Source of the DNA: Sporosarcina luteola
GTDB taxonomy: Bacteria > Bacillota > Bacilli > Bacillales_A > Planococcaceae
NCBI RefSeq assembly: GCF_023715585.1
Contig: NZ_JAMBOK010000001.1
Span: 1,178,001-1,242,000 of the forward strand
Direction of reading: 5' to 3'
Length of the DNA: 64,000 bases
A program made the position numbers and the translations under genes. This document shows, one piece after another, positions 26,477 through 35,971 of this stretch (its first letter is position 1; the number at the start of each line of letters is the position of its first letter). The notes under the pieces are model-generated. The model made no database searches. It was not told where the DNA came from and saw only the letters and a program-made list of their open reading frames with translations.

Positions 26477-26889
26477 GCCTGTATTCCTTGAAATGTATAG
26501 GTTATCGATGTTTCCAACATTTCACTAAATCCACCCTCATAGTAAGGCATTGCTTCATTCGCGAATGAAAGATCTTTCCACTCGGCTTCTAAAATGCCGC
26601 CTTTATCTAGGACTTCCACTTCACCTTCGACCACTTCCGCCATAAACGTGAAAAACAAAACATGGTTATTTTCCTGTTGCCTGAACGCCTCGTTTACCGT
26701 CAGCAAACGCCCGATTCTTACCGTAAGGCCGGTTTCCTCCCATGCTTCCCGCTGTGCTGCTTGTTCCAACGTCTCCCCTTTTTCCACGCTACCACCCGGC
26801 AACGTCCAGTTATCATATTTCCTATTCTTCACCATGAGCACTTTTCCCTTTTTTAGAATGGCTGAATAAACAACGTCGACTCGATTCAT
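26473..26889 (-). CDS. Nudix hydrolase
   Basis: 138 residues from the ATG 8 nt after GGGGGA; the frame runs 7 codons further upstream. Nudix box GGSVEKGETLEQAAQREAWEE then TGL. WTLPGGSVEKGE is the common MutT/NUDT form. First gene of the Nudix-Nudix-methyltransferase-Nudix run. Confidence 0.88.
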   Translation of the reverse strand: MNRVDVVYSAILKKGKVLMVKNRKYDNWTLPGGSVEKGETLEQAAQREAWEETGLTVRIGRLLTVNEAFRQQENNHVLFFTFMAEVVEGEVEVLDKGGILEAEWKDLSFANEAMPYYEGGFSEMLETSITYTFQGIQA

Positions 26890-26950
26890 TATTGAAATCC
26901 CCCATTTCATATATACTTAGAATCATAACTTATCGCCGGAGGGATGGACA

Positions 26951-27250
26951 ATGGAATTCAGAAATATCGATGAACAAGTCATACAAAAATACAGGGAGGA
27001 TGAAACACTGATGATCCGCCTGTTCGTGCAATGGTGCGCGAACAACGAATTGGATCCTCAACTGCTCTACAAAAAAGCGTATCCAGAACAAATCGCAAAC
27101 CCAGCATTACAAGAAGTAATTGAAGACGATGACGGATTTGACGACCTTCATATAGACAATGAAGCGATGCTCGATGTCCTGCAACTTTTCGGCAATGAAG
27201 ACCTGGCTTTCATAGTCGCCGATGAAATCGAACGGCTTACGAGAAAGTGA
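26951..27250 (+). CDS. Conserved small acidic protein, unrecognised
   Basis: 99 residues with GGAGGGATGGACA before the ATG. All-helical, very acidic in the middle (EVIEDDDGFDDLHIDNEAM), with WCANNELDPQLLYKKAYPEQ. Probably soluble and cytoplasmic. I do not recognise the family. Divergent from the Nudix operon. Confidence 0.65.
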   Translation: MEFRNIDEQVIQKYREDETLMIRLFVQWCANNELDPQLLYKKAYPEQIANPALQEVIEDDDGFDDLHIDNEAMLDVLQLFGNEDLAFIVADEIERLTRK

Positions 27251-27285
27251 AGAAATATCATAGCTTACAGAAATGACTATTCATT

Positions 27286-27314
27286 TTTACTTTTCTATAA
27301 GTTTGCTATATACT
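27286..27314 (+). promoter_or_regulatory. Promoter of pepF
   Basis: TTTACT, a 17-bp spacer, TATACT, ending about 50 bp before the pepF start. A reasonable SigA match. Confidence 0.55.
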
Positions 27315-27366
27315 ATTCATTAGTTCGACATCCGTAATAAATTGAACTGAAAAGGGAGAGATGAAA

Positions 27367-29187
27367 ATGGTAAAAAGCTTACCGCCGCGTTCAGCAGTGA
27401 ACATCGAAGAAACATGGAATTTGGAAGATCTATTTAAAACAGAAGAGGACTATAATGCAGCGATTGAACAGCTCGAAAGTGAAGTCGCATCTTTTGAAGA
27501 GCGCTTTAAAGGGAACATCACCGATGAGAAAACAATCATCGAAGCTATAGATGGCTATGCTTCCATCATGGGCAAAATGGTACCGATCGGAACTTACACA
27601 AGCCTAGCGCATAGTGTGGACCAAACGAATGATGAAGCGCAAATGCGCGCAAGCAAATACGGCTCGATCGCTTCTAAACTTGGAAGCCAGTTATCCTTCT
27701 TCACAAGTGAGATTTCCGAGTTATCGAGCGAGCTATTGGAAAATGCAATGAACCAATCCGCGGAGTATAAAAACTATCTTGAGGAACTGATTCGTCAAAA
27801 ACCACATAAACTTCATCCTGAAGTGGAAAAAACATTGGCGGCATTTTCTTCTGTACTGAACGCCCCATACGGACTGTACAATACGACAAAATTAGTTGAT
27901 ATGAATTTCGATGATTTTGAAGTTGACGGCGAAAAATACCCGTTAAGCTATACGACATTCGAAGGCGGCTGGGAGTCCGAAACGGATACGAAAAAGAGAC
28001 GGGCAGCCTACGACGCTTTCCACGCTAAATTGAGAGAGTATCAGCATACGACTGCGAAGACGTACGATATGCATTTGCAGAAGGAGAAAACAACTTCCGA
28101 CTTAAGAGGATATAAAGATGTATTCGAATACCTCCTTTTTAACCAGGAAGTCGATCGCTCCATGTACGACCGCCAAATTGATTTGATCATGGAACATCTT
28201 GCGCCTCATATGCGTAAATACGCAAAGCTTCTTCAGAAGGTTCACGGACTTGACGAGATGACTTTCTCGGATTTGAAAATCTCCTTGGATCCGAACTATG
28301 AGCCTAAAATCACAATTGAAGAATCAAAGAAATATATCAATGACGCACTGGCCATCATGGGTGACGATTACATGAATATGATCGAGCGTTCCTATAAAGA
28401 GCGCTGGACTGACTTTGCACAGAACGCGGGCAAATCGACAGGCGCATTCTGCTCAAGTCCTTATGGCGTACATCCTTATATTTTAATTTCCTGGACAGGC
28501 AGCATGGAAGATGTGTTCGTTTTGGCGCATGAGCTAGGGCATGCAGGTCATTTCTACAACGCCCACCAGCACCAGAACATTTTCAATTCACGTCCATCCA
28601 TGTATTTCATCGAAGCACCTTCGACGATGAATGAGATGTTAATGGCGAACCATTTGCTTTCCAATTCTAATGATCCGAAATTCAAGCGCTGGGTTATTTC
28701 CTCCATTGTGGCGCGGACGTACTACCATAACTTCGTCACACACTTATTGGAAGCGGCTTATCAGCGTAAAGTATATGAGCGCATCGATGCTGGCGGCAGT
28801 GTGAATGCGAATGTGCTGAACAGCCTGAAACGCGGAGTCCTTGAAGAATTCTGGGGACATGACGTGAAAATTAATGAAGGCGCGGAATTGACTTGGATGC
28901 GCCAGCCACATTATTACATGGGCTTGTATCCATACACTTATAGCGCTGGCTTGACGATTTCCACACAAGTTTCGAAACGTATTTTGGAGGAAGGGCAACC
29001 TGCTGTCGAAGATTGGCTGAAAGTACTGCAAGCAGGCGGCACGAAGTCCCCTGCGGAGCTTTCTAAAATGGCGGGAGTCGATATTACGACGGAACAACCT
29101 TTACTTGATACGATTTCATATATTGGCGAGTTGATTGATCAGCTCGTTGAATTGACAGAAGAGATTGAAGCTGCACAAGTGAAGTGA
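27367..29187 (+). CDS. pepF: Oligoendopeptidase F (M3 family zinc peptidase)
   Basis: 606 residues from the second ATG, which has GGGAGAG at 7-8 nt; the first ATG lies too close. The zinc motif is HELGHAGHF near residue 387 with the third ligand Glu in EAPSTMNEMLM about 25 residues on. The PF08439 N-terminal lobe is full length. PepF cleaves peptides of roughly 7-17 residues in the cytoplasm. Ends in a hairpin terminator. Confidence 0.95.
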   Translation: MVKSLPPRSAVNIEETWNLEDLFKTEEDYNAAIEQLESEVASFEERFKGNITDEKTIIEAIDGYASIMGKMVPIGTYTSLAHSVDQTNDEAQMRASKYGSIASKLGSQLSFFTSEISELSSELLENAMNQSAEYKNYLEELIRQKPHKLHPEVEKTLAAFSSVLNAPYGLYNTTKLVDMNFDDFEVDGEKYPLSYTTFEGGWESETDTKKRRAAYDAFHAKLREYQHTTAKTYDMHLQKEKTTSDLRGYKDVFEYLLFNQEVDRSMYDRQIDLIMEHLAPHMRKYAKLLQKVHGLDEMTFSDLKISLDPNYEPKITIEESKKYINDALAIMGDDYMNMIERSYKERWTDFAQNAGKSTGAFCSSPYGVHPYILISWTGSMEDVFVLAHELGHAGHFYNAHQHQNIFNSRPSMYFIEAPSTMNEMLMANHLLSNSNDPKFKRWVISSIVARTYYHNFVTHLLEAAYQRKVYERIDAGGSVNANVLNSLKRGVLEEFWGHDVKINEGAELTWMRQPHYYMGLYPYTYSAGLTISTQVSKRILEEGQPAVEDWLKVLQAGGTKSPAELSKMAGVDITTEQPLLDTISYIGELIDQLVELTEEIEAAQVK

Positions 29188-29195
29188 TCTTTGGA

Positions 29196-29230
29196 TGAGC
29201 TGTCCCTTTTAAGGAGGGACAGTTTTTTTA
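29196..29230 (+). terminator. Terminator of pepF
   Basis: CTGTCCC and GGGACAG with loop TTTTAAGGA, followed by T7. Confidence 0.88.
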
Positions 29231-29324
29231 TTGAAGTTGTCATTCGTTTTTCCATCCGATATGATAAATATAAATCTAGTAATCGCAATTTTTTCTATCA
29301 TTTATTTTGAAATGAGGGGTTCAC

Positions 29325-30071
29325 TTGTCTTCCACACAATCCAATTGGTATGTCCGGTTCGGCTGTCTTGCGCCTATTATCGGGATAGCTTCCATGTTTT
29401 ATTTCATAAAGCGTGATGCCTTCCTTCCAGGCTTTATATTTTTCGCCTTATTCTTCGGGTTTGCAATACTCTTTTTATCCCTGTCGACACGGACGGAAGA
29501 AAAGTTGAAAGCTAGCCAGAAAGAATACATGTCCACTTTCCAACCGAAATCAACGAGTTATTTCGAATCGCATGCCTTTATTGCCGATGATTTACTTTCA
29601 AAGATTGTGGTTGACGAAAGGAATCGCCGAATCCATTTTTGGGAGCCTGCTCCATTAATCGATGGCAAGCGGGTAAGAAAAGCATTTCACAGGATGCCAT
29701 ACATACTTTCTGACTACCCTTATTCTGCGCTGTTGGCGGTGGAAGTTTATGAAAACGGCACACGCCAGAAAACCGTCGTGAACGAAGCCGACGGTACAAT
29801 GGAACGCATCGAAGCGCTCGGACAATCCGTCACACAGATCATCAACAATAAAATGCCGATTGCAAAAAAGGCGATTCACCGGAGAGTTGCCAATGTTGAA
29901 TTGAAGATGATCATCGATGACGAGACGAAACCGGTCCGCATCATCCGTTTCTATGCCAATCTTGATAAACGGCTTAAAAGGGATTCAAAGGAATATATGG
30001 ATTTGCAACGACAGGTCGACCATTGGGTTTCCCTATTGACTTTCATCATGAATAATAAGCAGAATGATTGA
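29325..30071 (+). CDS. Membrane protein with cytoplasmic domain, unrecognised
   Basis: 248 residues from a TTG 5-6 nt after GAGGGG. Two N-terminal helices (RFGCLAPIIGIASMFYFI and FLPGFIFFALFFGFAILFLSL) then about 180 soluble residues with VVDERNRRIHFWEP and a C-terminal region ending DHWVSLLTFIMNN. The soluble part has the look of a lipid- or peptide-binding beta domain but no family can be named. Confidence 0.65.
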   Translation: MSSTQSNWYVRFGCLAPIIGIASMFYFIKRDAFLPGFIFFALFFGFAILFLSLSTRTEEKLKASQKEYMSTFQPKSTSYFESHAFIADDLLSKIVVDERNRRIHFWEPAPLIDGKRVRKAFHRMPYILSDYPYSALLAVEVYENGTRQKTVVNEADGTMERIEALGQSVTQIINNKMPIAKKAIHRRVANVELKMIIDDETKPVRIIRFYANLDKRLKRDSKEYMDLQRQVDHWVSLLTFIMNNKQND

Positions 30072-30108
30072 AGCCGCAACCCGGTTCGAAACGGGCTGCG
30101 GCTTTTTC
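30071..30108 (+). terminator. Terminator after 29325 gene
   Basis: GAAGCCGCAACCCG pairs with CGGGCTGCGGCTTT around GTTCGAAA, followed by T-rich sequence. Confidence 0.85.
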
Positions 30109-30211
30109 ATTTCCCGCATAAAATCATGTTGAGTTTCCTAAGACGCATATAGTAGAATGAAAGAACAACATAGTCAGACGAGTCAAAAAACTATGAAAAC
30201 GAGGTCGTTAC

Positions 30212-31390
30212 ATGTTGATTGCAAACCGTGTACGAAACATGCCACCCCATTTCTTTTCTTCATTAGTTAAAAAAGTCGATGCAGCCAAAGCTGCCGGATT
30301 GGACATTATCAACTTAGGAAGGGGCAACCCAGATCAACCGACACCCGCTCATATTATAAAAGCTTTGCAGCAAGCTGCAGAACGTCCGGATACTCATGGA
30401 TATTCGCCTTTCGACGGCATTCCTGAGCTAAGAAATGCCATCTCGGCGTTTTACAAACGTGAATATGATGTGGACGTGGACCCGAATACGGAAGTCGCGG
30501 TACTAGGAGGCTCCAAAATAGGACTTGTCGAAGTTCCTTTGGCGATGATGGATGAAGGCGAACTGCTTTTGCTGCCCGATCCAGGATATCCCGATTATTT
30601 ATCAGGAGTCAGTCTTGCGAATATTACTTATGAAACGATGCCCCTCCTGAAGGAAAATGGGTTCATGCCTGATTTCGATGCACTATCTGAAGACGTGAAG
30701 CAGAGAGCGAAAATCATGTATTTGAATTACCCGAACAACCCGACAAGCGCCGTTGCAACCGTCCCCTTCTTTGAAGAAGCAGTCTCATTTGCCAAGGAGA
30801 ATGATATTTTCATTTTGCATGATATGGCGTATGGCGGAATCGGTTTCGACGGCGAGAAGCCTGTCAGCTTTATGCAAGCGGAAGGTGCAAAAGACATTGG
30901 GATTGAAATGTACACATTATCGAAGACATACAACATGGCCGGCTGGAGAGTCGCCTTTGCGGTCGGAAACCGACAAATGATCGAGGCGATCAATAAACTG
31001 CAGCATCACTTGTTCATCAGCATTTTTCCTGCAGTTCAACATGCAGCGATTGCCGCTTTGACAGAAGATCAGGCATGCGTGCGCGAACTGACTGCATTGT
31101 ATGAAACACGAAGAAATATACTCATCGCAGAATGTAAACGGATCGGATGGGAGGTGGAAGCGCCGAAAGCGTCGTTCTTCGCCTGGCTGACTGTTCCGCC
31201 AGGCTATACAAGTGAGACGTTTGCGGATATTCTTCTACAACAGGCGGGAGTCGTCGTTGCTCCGGGACATGGTTTCGGAACGCATGGTGAAGGATACGTG
31301 CGGGTCGGCCTGCTTGCAAGTGAAGAACGCATTGCTGAAGCTGTTCGGAGAATCGAGAAGCTGGGGATATTTTCTGTGAGTGAAGCATGA
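30212..31390 (+). CDS. mtnE: PLP-dependent aminotransferase, MtnE-like
   Basis: 392 residues, fold type I class I/II aminotransferase. The Schiff-base Lys is in YTLSKTYNMAGWR near residue 233; YPNNPTSA and the C-terminal GYVRVGLL (binding Arg) are present. The opening NMPPHFFSSLVKKVDAAKAAG and NLGRGNPDQPTP match the B. subtilis MtnE (YkrV) branch, which makes methionine from 4-methylthio-2-oxobutanoate. No other methionine-salvage gene is nearby, so the precise substrate is an inference. Followed by a hairpin and then the long GC-rich array. Confidence 0.8.
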   Translation: MLIANRVRNMPPHFFSSLVKKVDAAKAAGLDIINLGRGNPDQPTPAHIIKALQQAAERPDTHGYSPFDGIPELRNAISAFYKREYDVDVDPNTEVAVLGGSKIGLVEVPLAMMDEGELLLLPDPGYPDYLSGVSLANITYETMPLLKENGFMPDFDALSEDVKQRAKIMYLNYPNNPTSAVATVPFFEEAVSFAKENDIFILHDMAYGGIGFDGEKPVSFMQAEGAKDIGIEMYTLSKTYNMAGWRVAFAVGNRQMIEAINKLQHHLFISIFPAVQHAAIAALTEDQACVRELTALYETRRNILIAECKRIGWEVEAPKASFFAWLTVPPGYTSETFADILLQQAGVVVAPGHGFGTHGEGYVRVGLLASEERIAEAVRRIEKLGIFSVSEA

Positions 31391-31392
31391 TA

Positions 31393-31431
31393 TGAAAAGG
31401 GCCGCCTTCGGTTGAGGCGACCCTTTTTTAT
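31393..31431 (+). terminator. Terminator of the aminotransferase gene
   Basis: AAAAGGG-CCGCC and GGCG-A-CCCTTTT form a hairpin with one mismatch, followed by T6. Confidence 0.75.
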
Positions 31432-32466
31432 GCGCGACGAATTGTGTCTTTGGGCGCGGGGGTGTCTGCTTTGGGCGCGGTAGCTGCCTCTTTGGCGCGG
31501 AACCGGCCTCTTTGGGCGCGGAACCGGCTTCTTTGAGCGCGGAATCGCTCTCTTTGGGCGCGGAATCGGCTGCTTTGCGCGGAGCCCACCTCTTTGGGCG
31601 CAGAACCAGCTGCTTTGGGCGCGGAACCGGCTGCTTTGGGCGCGGAGCCCACCTCTTTGGGCGCGGGACCGGCTGCTTTGGGCGCGGAGCCCACCTCTTT
31701 AGGCGCGGAACCGCTCACTTTGGACGCGGGACCACTCACTTTGGGCGCGGGACCACTCACTTTGGGCGCGGAACCGCTCACTTTGGGCGCGGAACCGGCT
31801 GCTTTGGGCGCGGAACCGACTGCCTTGGGCGCGGGACCGGCTGCTTTGGGCGCGGAGCCCACCTCTTTGGGCGCGGAACCAGCTGCTTTGGGCGCGGGAC
31901 CGCTCACTTTGGGCGCGGAGCCCACCTCTTTGGGCGCGGAACCGGCTGCTTTGGGCGCGGGGGTGTCTGCTTTGGGCGCGGAAGCTGCCTCTTTGGGCGC
32001 AGGACTTGCCTCTTTGGGCGCGGAACCGGCTGCTTTGGGCGCGGGACCGCTCTCTTTGGGCGCGGAGCCCACCTCTTTGGGCGCGGAGCCAGCTGCTTTG
32101 GGCGCGGGACCGGCTGCTTTGGGCGCGGAACCGGCCTCTTTGGGCGCGGAACCGGCCTCTTTGGGCGCAGGACTTGCCTCTTTGGGCGCGGAACCTGCTT
32201 CTTTAGGCGCGGAACCGCTCACTTTGGACGCGGGACCACCCACTTTGGGCGCGGAACCGCTCACTTTGGGCGCGGAATCGCTCTCTTTGGGCGCGGGACC
32301 ACTCACTTTGGGCGCGGAACCAGCTGCTTTGGGCGCGGAGCCAGCTGCTTTGGGCGCGGAGCCACTCACTTTGGGCGCGGAACCGCCCACTTTGGGCGCG
32401 AGACCACTCACTTTGGGCGCGGGACCACTCACTTTGGGCGCGGAACCGCTCTCTTTGAGCGCGCCA
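31432..32466 (+). repeat. Long 21-bp GC-rich array, TTTGGGCGCGG core (~48 units)
   Basis: From 31449 to about 32454 the core TTTGGGCGCGG recurs every 21 bp (occasionally 19, 20 or 22), about 48 times. After it comes RRNCC, then a six-base tail of a few types (GGCTGC, GCTCAC, CACCTC, GGCCTC, GCTCTC). It fills the whole gap between convergent genes and ends 10 bp from the GNAT stop codon. The period is a multiple of 3, so long open frames exist on both strands (seven-residue peptides such as SAPKAAG), but there is no ribosome site and three frames are equally open, so I do not call a protein. Much GC-richer than its surroundings. Confidence 0.93.
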
Positions 32467-32475
32467 TCCCCATTC

Positions 32476-33324
32476 CTACTTCTCGAATCCAATATGGATG
32501 GAATCCGCGATATGTTTGTAGCCGATTTCCTTATAAATCTTATTCGATGTCGGGTTCATCATATCCGTATAGAGCACGCAGAATTCATAGTCCTTCAAAA
32601 GCTCTTGCGAACCTTGCGCAACCATCGTCCGTGCATATCCTTTTTTCCTCTCCTCTTTCGGTGTAAAGACGAGTGAGACAGTGACGCTGTTTTCCGTTGG
32701 TCTTGATTTTTTCATCATTGAGACGACTTTTCCTTCATCCTCCCATAGGAAAACTTCCCCGGCTTCAAGGAATGCGGCTACCCTTTCCTTAATCAATTCC
32801 ATTGGAGTCCTATCCAAGTTCGTATCTTCCTCGAACAATGCAAACCATTTTTCAATTAGCGGGGCATCTTCTCCAGAAGCGAACCTCCAGCTTCCCGGGC
32901 TCATCTCCAGATTCTCCTCAACTTCATCCAACCGATAAAGTCCCTGATCCATAAGCAGTTTTTGCTTCTCCCCTGTTTGAAGCTCCCAATTTTCTGCGAA
33001 GGCAACCGCCCATTGCTTCACACTGATGATAGACGGAACAGGCACCGAAGCCGCGCGCAATTCCCGTATGATGAAATCGATCGTTTCATCCTTCTTGCTT
33101 TCATTCACAATGACAAGATTCAATGGATGAGGGGGTGTCATTTGCAATAAAGCAAGCTTCTCTCCCCCATCCGACACAACAGCCATGAATGGATTTACAT
33201 ATTTCCCCGCTTTTATCGCTTGCAGAATACCATAGAATAGGCTGAACACATCCTCATTTTTCGCGATGACCGGCTCCGCTACTGCCGCAAATTGCTCAGC
33301 ATCGTCATATTGAACAAATTCCAT
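32476..33324 (-). CDS. GNAT-family N-acetyltransferase
   Basis: 282 residues from the ATG 6 nt after GGGGAG; the frame extends 34 codons upstream without a ribosome site. The C-terminal half has the FR47-like acetyl-CoA fold: VSLVFTPKEERKKGYARTMVA is the beta4-alpha3 pyrophosphate loop and MNPTSNKIYKEIGYKHI the family ending. The N-terminal half is a degenerate GNAT-like domain. The acceptor is unknown. No hairpin follows its stop; the long GC-rich array begins there instead. Confidence 0.82.
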   Translation of the reverse strand: MEFVQYDDAEQFAAVAEPVIAKNEDVFSLFYGILQAIKAGKYVNPFMAVVSDGGEKLALLQMTPPHPLNLVIVNESKKDETIDFIIRELRAASVPVPSIISVKQWAVAFAENWELQTGEKQKLLMDQGLYRLDEVEENLEMSPGSWRFASGEDAPLIEKWFALFEEDTNLDRTPMELIKERVAAFLEAGEVFLWEDEGKVVSMMKKSRPTENSVTVSLVFTPKEERKKGYARTMVAQGSQELLKDYEFCVLYTDMMNPTSNKIYKEIGYKHIADSIHIGFEK

Positions 33325-33395
33325 CCAAATCTCCCCATTTCGTTTCTGAGCATTATATACTCTGGTGACTGAATTGTCACGATATTTTCCGGTGA

Positions 33396-33435
33396 ATAAA
33401 AAAGGACATGCAGCAAACGACTGCACATCCTCATT
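33396..33435 (-). terminator. Terminator after DUF2269 gene
   Basis: GGATGTGCAG, loop TCGTTTG, CTGCATGTCC (two G-T pairs) and T6 on the minus strand, about 25 bp after the stop at 33457. Confidence 0.8.
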
Positions 33436-33456
33436 TTATGTAAGTTAGTATTCATT

Positions 33457-33897
33457 TCACCAAAGCATCGGTTTTTGCACCATGAGCCAAAGCATGATAA
33501 GCATCAGTCCTATATAGATCCAAGCAGTCGTCGTCAGGACGGTCAGAATTTCCCCTTTATTGCTATCGGGCAAATGATATCTTCGGAGAACCTTCGTAAA
33601 ACCGCTTGACAGGAACACGCCGGATGCCAGTAAAATTGCAAGGGTCGTTATCACCCAGGATGTATACCATGGCCATGGACCGGTCAGCAATAGCAATGCA
33701 CCGGAAATGACGAGCAGATGACCGGCATGCATGACGAGCCTGATAATAATTTTTATGATCGTCAAGTATGCATTTTCGGTTGGAAGATCGACGTTCCGCA
33801 GCCTTTTGATCGTCGGCAACAACAGGAATAACGGGCCGATTGCAAGGACTGCGGAGACGACGTGGACAAATACAATTGCCCCATACATGTATCTCAT
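33457..33897 (-). CDS. DUF2269-type integral membrane protein
   Basis: 146 residues and four helices: IVFVHVVSAVLAIGPLFLLL, HAGHLLVISGALLLL, SWVITTLAILLASGVFL and AWIYIGLMLIMLWLMV. The His in the first helix and HAGH in the second are typical of this family, which resembles haem-binding membrane proteins; binding is not shown. It follows the ASCH gene by 6 bp and is probably cotranscribed. Confidence 0.78.
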   Translation of the reverse strand: MRYMYGAIVFVHVVSAVLAIGPLFLLLPTIKRLRNVDLPTENAYLTIIKIIIRLVMHAGHLLVISGALLLLTGPWPWYTSWVITTLAILLASGVFLSSGFTKVLRRYHLPDSNKGEILTVLTTTAWIYIGLMLIMLWLMVQKPMLW

Positions 33898-33903
33898 GTC
33901 ATC

Positions 33904-34236
33904 TTATTTTGAGACTGGGCTGAATTCGTGAACCCAAACACTCATTGTCGGAAGCCATGGCATTTTCGGGTGCAAAGCAAGAATTGATTGCTTGTACTCC
34001 TCCATGCTGGCAAACCCTTCCTGTTTCGCATGTTCATCGGTCATTTCGCCAAGAGTTTGTTTGTAGAGCTTATCGATCTTAAATTCTTTGCCATCCAACA
34101 CCATGATTTCATCCGGATACGCATAGACGCCATTCCGTCTCGTTGCGGTTTTTTCACCTTTTAACACTCTCTCCACGTCTTCTGGAATCGTGACGAGCCG
34201 TTCAACCGAGCAAGTCTTTTCTGGTAATCCATTCAT
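33904..34236 (-). CDS. ASCH-domain protein
   Basis: 110 residues from the ATG 9 nt after GAGGAG. LKGEKTATRRNGVYAYP is the ASCH RNA-binding signature (GxKxxTxR type) and LYKQTLGEMTDEHAKQEGF the following helix. ASCH domains fold like PUA domains and probably bind RNA or nucleosides; some deaminate acetylcytidine. The target is unknown. Confidence 0.82.
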   Translation of the reverse strand: MNGLPEKTCSVERLVTIPEDVERVLKGEKTATRRNGVYAYPDEIMVLDGKEFKIDKLYKQTLGEMTDEHAKQEGFASMEEYKQSILALHPKMPWLPTMSVWVHEFSPVSK

Positions 34237-34380
34237 ATTGCATCGCTCCTCTTCTGAATCTACCTCTATCATATCGATTCCTTGTCAATACTTCCAGACG
34301 TAATGATTGTAAACTTTGCAGCCCCATAATGGAATTTCACGATACAGTCACAATCATTGCGCGTGGGTTGGCATGAATTC

Positions 34381-35124
34381 TTATTTCACTTCAACTGTAA
34401 ATTCCTCGTGCTCATGCAAGCCGTCTGCATTTTTGACATGAATCTTTACCGTGTATGTCCCTGCTTCTTCAAAGGGATGGACGGCAGTATATTCGCCTTG
34501 TTCAGTTTCATCTGCATCAATCCAAAGATGCTTTTCCCCAAGTACATCGCTTGAAATTTCATATCGGACATTCGCCTTTTCAAGAGGCTGTCCGTCAATC
34601 TGTAAATGGGTCATCAATTCGGTGTCAACACCCGCTACCGCATTTTCCGGCTTCACGAAATGGAGCGCAAAACCGTCTGCATGTCCATGGTCGTGTTCAT
34701 GCCCCTGTTCCTCGCCTTCAACATGTGCGCCTTGACCGATTGTCACTTGTTTCACCGGCATTGTATGCAAGTCTTTTGCGTCTACATGTACTTGGATATT
34801 GAACAGGCCGTCGTGGTCAAATGTTGTTTCCGCTGTATAGGTACCGTCTTTTTCATTGACGGAGTCGATCATGACCGAGTCGTCTTTCTTCCCTTCTTCC
34901 CACATTTCATAGACGACTTTATCGGCGTCACTCACCTTTTCATCTCCGTATGTAACGAGGGCTTCCATTTTCACTGTATCTCCTACTTTAGCCTGTTCAG
35001 TCACTGTCAATTCGACTTCCAAAGGCAGCACTTCCACCGCAGATCCGTCATCCACGTCTTTTCCGCAAGCGGATAAAATAACTAATCCGATGATCATGCC
35101 AAGCAGTTTGTATTTCTTATTCAT
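34381..35124 (-). CDS. FixH/YtkA-like lipoprotein
   Basis: 247 residues from the ATG 6 nt after GGAGGGG. Lipobox VILSACGK. Two tandem YtkA/FixH-type beta domains: residues ~35-125 (EVELTVTEQAKVGDTVKM) and ~155-245 (MTHLQIDGQPLEKANVRYE), joined by a His-rich linker EQGHEHDHGHADG that could bind Cu or another metal. Divergent from a two-component system that ends with an SCO gene; YtkA- and SCO-type proteins are both tied to CuA-site assembly of cytochrome oxidase, so a shared copper job is a reasonable inference. Confidence 0.83.
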   Translation of the reverse strand: MNKKYKLLGMIIGLVILSACGKDVDDGSAVEVLPLEVELTVTEQAKVGDTVKMEALVTYGDEKVSDADKVVYEMWEEGKKDDSVMIDSVNEKDGTYTAETTFDHDGLFNIQVHVDAKDLHTMPVKQVTIGQGAHVEGEEQGHEHDHGHADGFALHFVKPENAVAGVDTELMTHLQIDGQPLEKANVRYEISSDVLGEKHLWIDADETEQGEYTAVHPFEEAGTYTVKIHVKNADGLHEHEEFTVEVK

Positions 35125-35290
35125 GATGGTCCCCTCCACTGTTTCTTCTTTTTTGAATAAATAAACGGATTAACCTAATATGATATTATCAAGTAAATGC
35201 GAAGTATCAATGAAGTGTAGCTGTTCATAAGTACTTCACATATGCCGAGTAAATTATAATTGATTATATCTGTGAAATGAGGATATTTTG

Positions 35291-35971
35291 ATGAAGCCAT
35301 ATACGATTTTAATTATAGATGATGAACCGCAAATGAGAAATTTAGTGCGCACTTTCCTTACAAAAGATGGTTATGTTGTCGAAGAAGCGACGGACGGCAT
35401 GGACGCTCTTACGAAAGTGTATAATCTGCAGCCCCACTTATGTATTGTAGATGTCATGATGCCGTACATGAATGGATTTGAATTTGCCAAAGAATTGAAG
35501 CGGAACACGAACATCCCTATTATTTTTTTATCCGCCAGAGGAGAGGAATGGGATAAGGTGGAAGGCCTTAAAATTGGAGGCGATGATTATATCGTCAAGC
35601 CATTCATGCCAGGCGAGCTGATTGCAAGAGTGGAATCCGTTTTAAGAAGATCATATCAACTCCAACATAACTCGCAGGCATTACTAACAGTAGGTCCTCT
35701 CGTCATCGATCATCTTGGTCATAAGGTCACTTTGAATAACGAGCCGATTTCATTAACGGTGAAGGAGTTCGGAATCCTTGAAACACTCGCTAGAAAACCT
35801 GGCCGTGTCTATACGAGGGAACAAATTTTGAGCCTCGTTTGGGGCGATCACCACAAAAGCACCGATCGTACCATTGATACACATATTAAGACATTACGGT
35901 TAAAATTGGGAGAAGCGGAAAGCATGATTGAAACGGTTTGGGGCATCGGCTATAAGCTTGAGGTGAAATGA
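35291..35971 (+). CDS. OmpR-family response regulator
   Basis: 227 residues from the ATG 8 nt after GAGG. Receiver domain with IIDDEPQ, phosphoacceptor Asp in CIVDVMMPYMNG and Lys in IVKPFMPGEL; C-terminal winged helix with LARKPGRVYTREQIL and RTIDTHIKTLRLKL. First gene of an RR-HK-SCO unit; its stop overlaps the kinase start (TGATG). Confidence 0.95.
   Translation: MKPYTILIIDDEPQMRNLVRTFLTKDGYVVEEATDGMDALTKVYNLQPHLCIVDVMMPYMNGFEFAKELKRNTNIPIIFLSARGEEWDKVEGLKIGGDDYIVKPFMPGELIARVESVLRRSYQLQHNSQALLTVGPLVIDHLGHKVTLNNEPISLTVKEFGILETLARKPGRVYTREQILSLVWGDHHKSTDRTIDTHIKTLRLKLGEAESMIETVWGIGYKLEVK

Noticed and set aside
31428..32676. Long open frames (354, 384 and 360 codons) in the 31.4-kb array
   Set aside because: They exist on both strands and in several frames only because the repeat period is 21 bp. 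None has a ribosome site, the minus one starts at a TTG inside the GNAT gene, and the peptides are pure seven-residue repeats.
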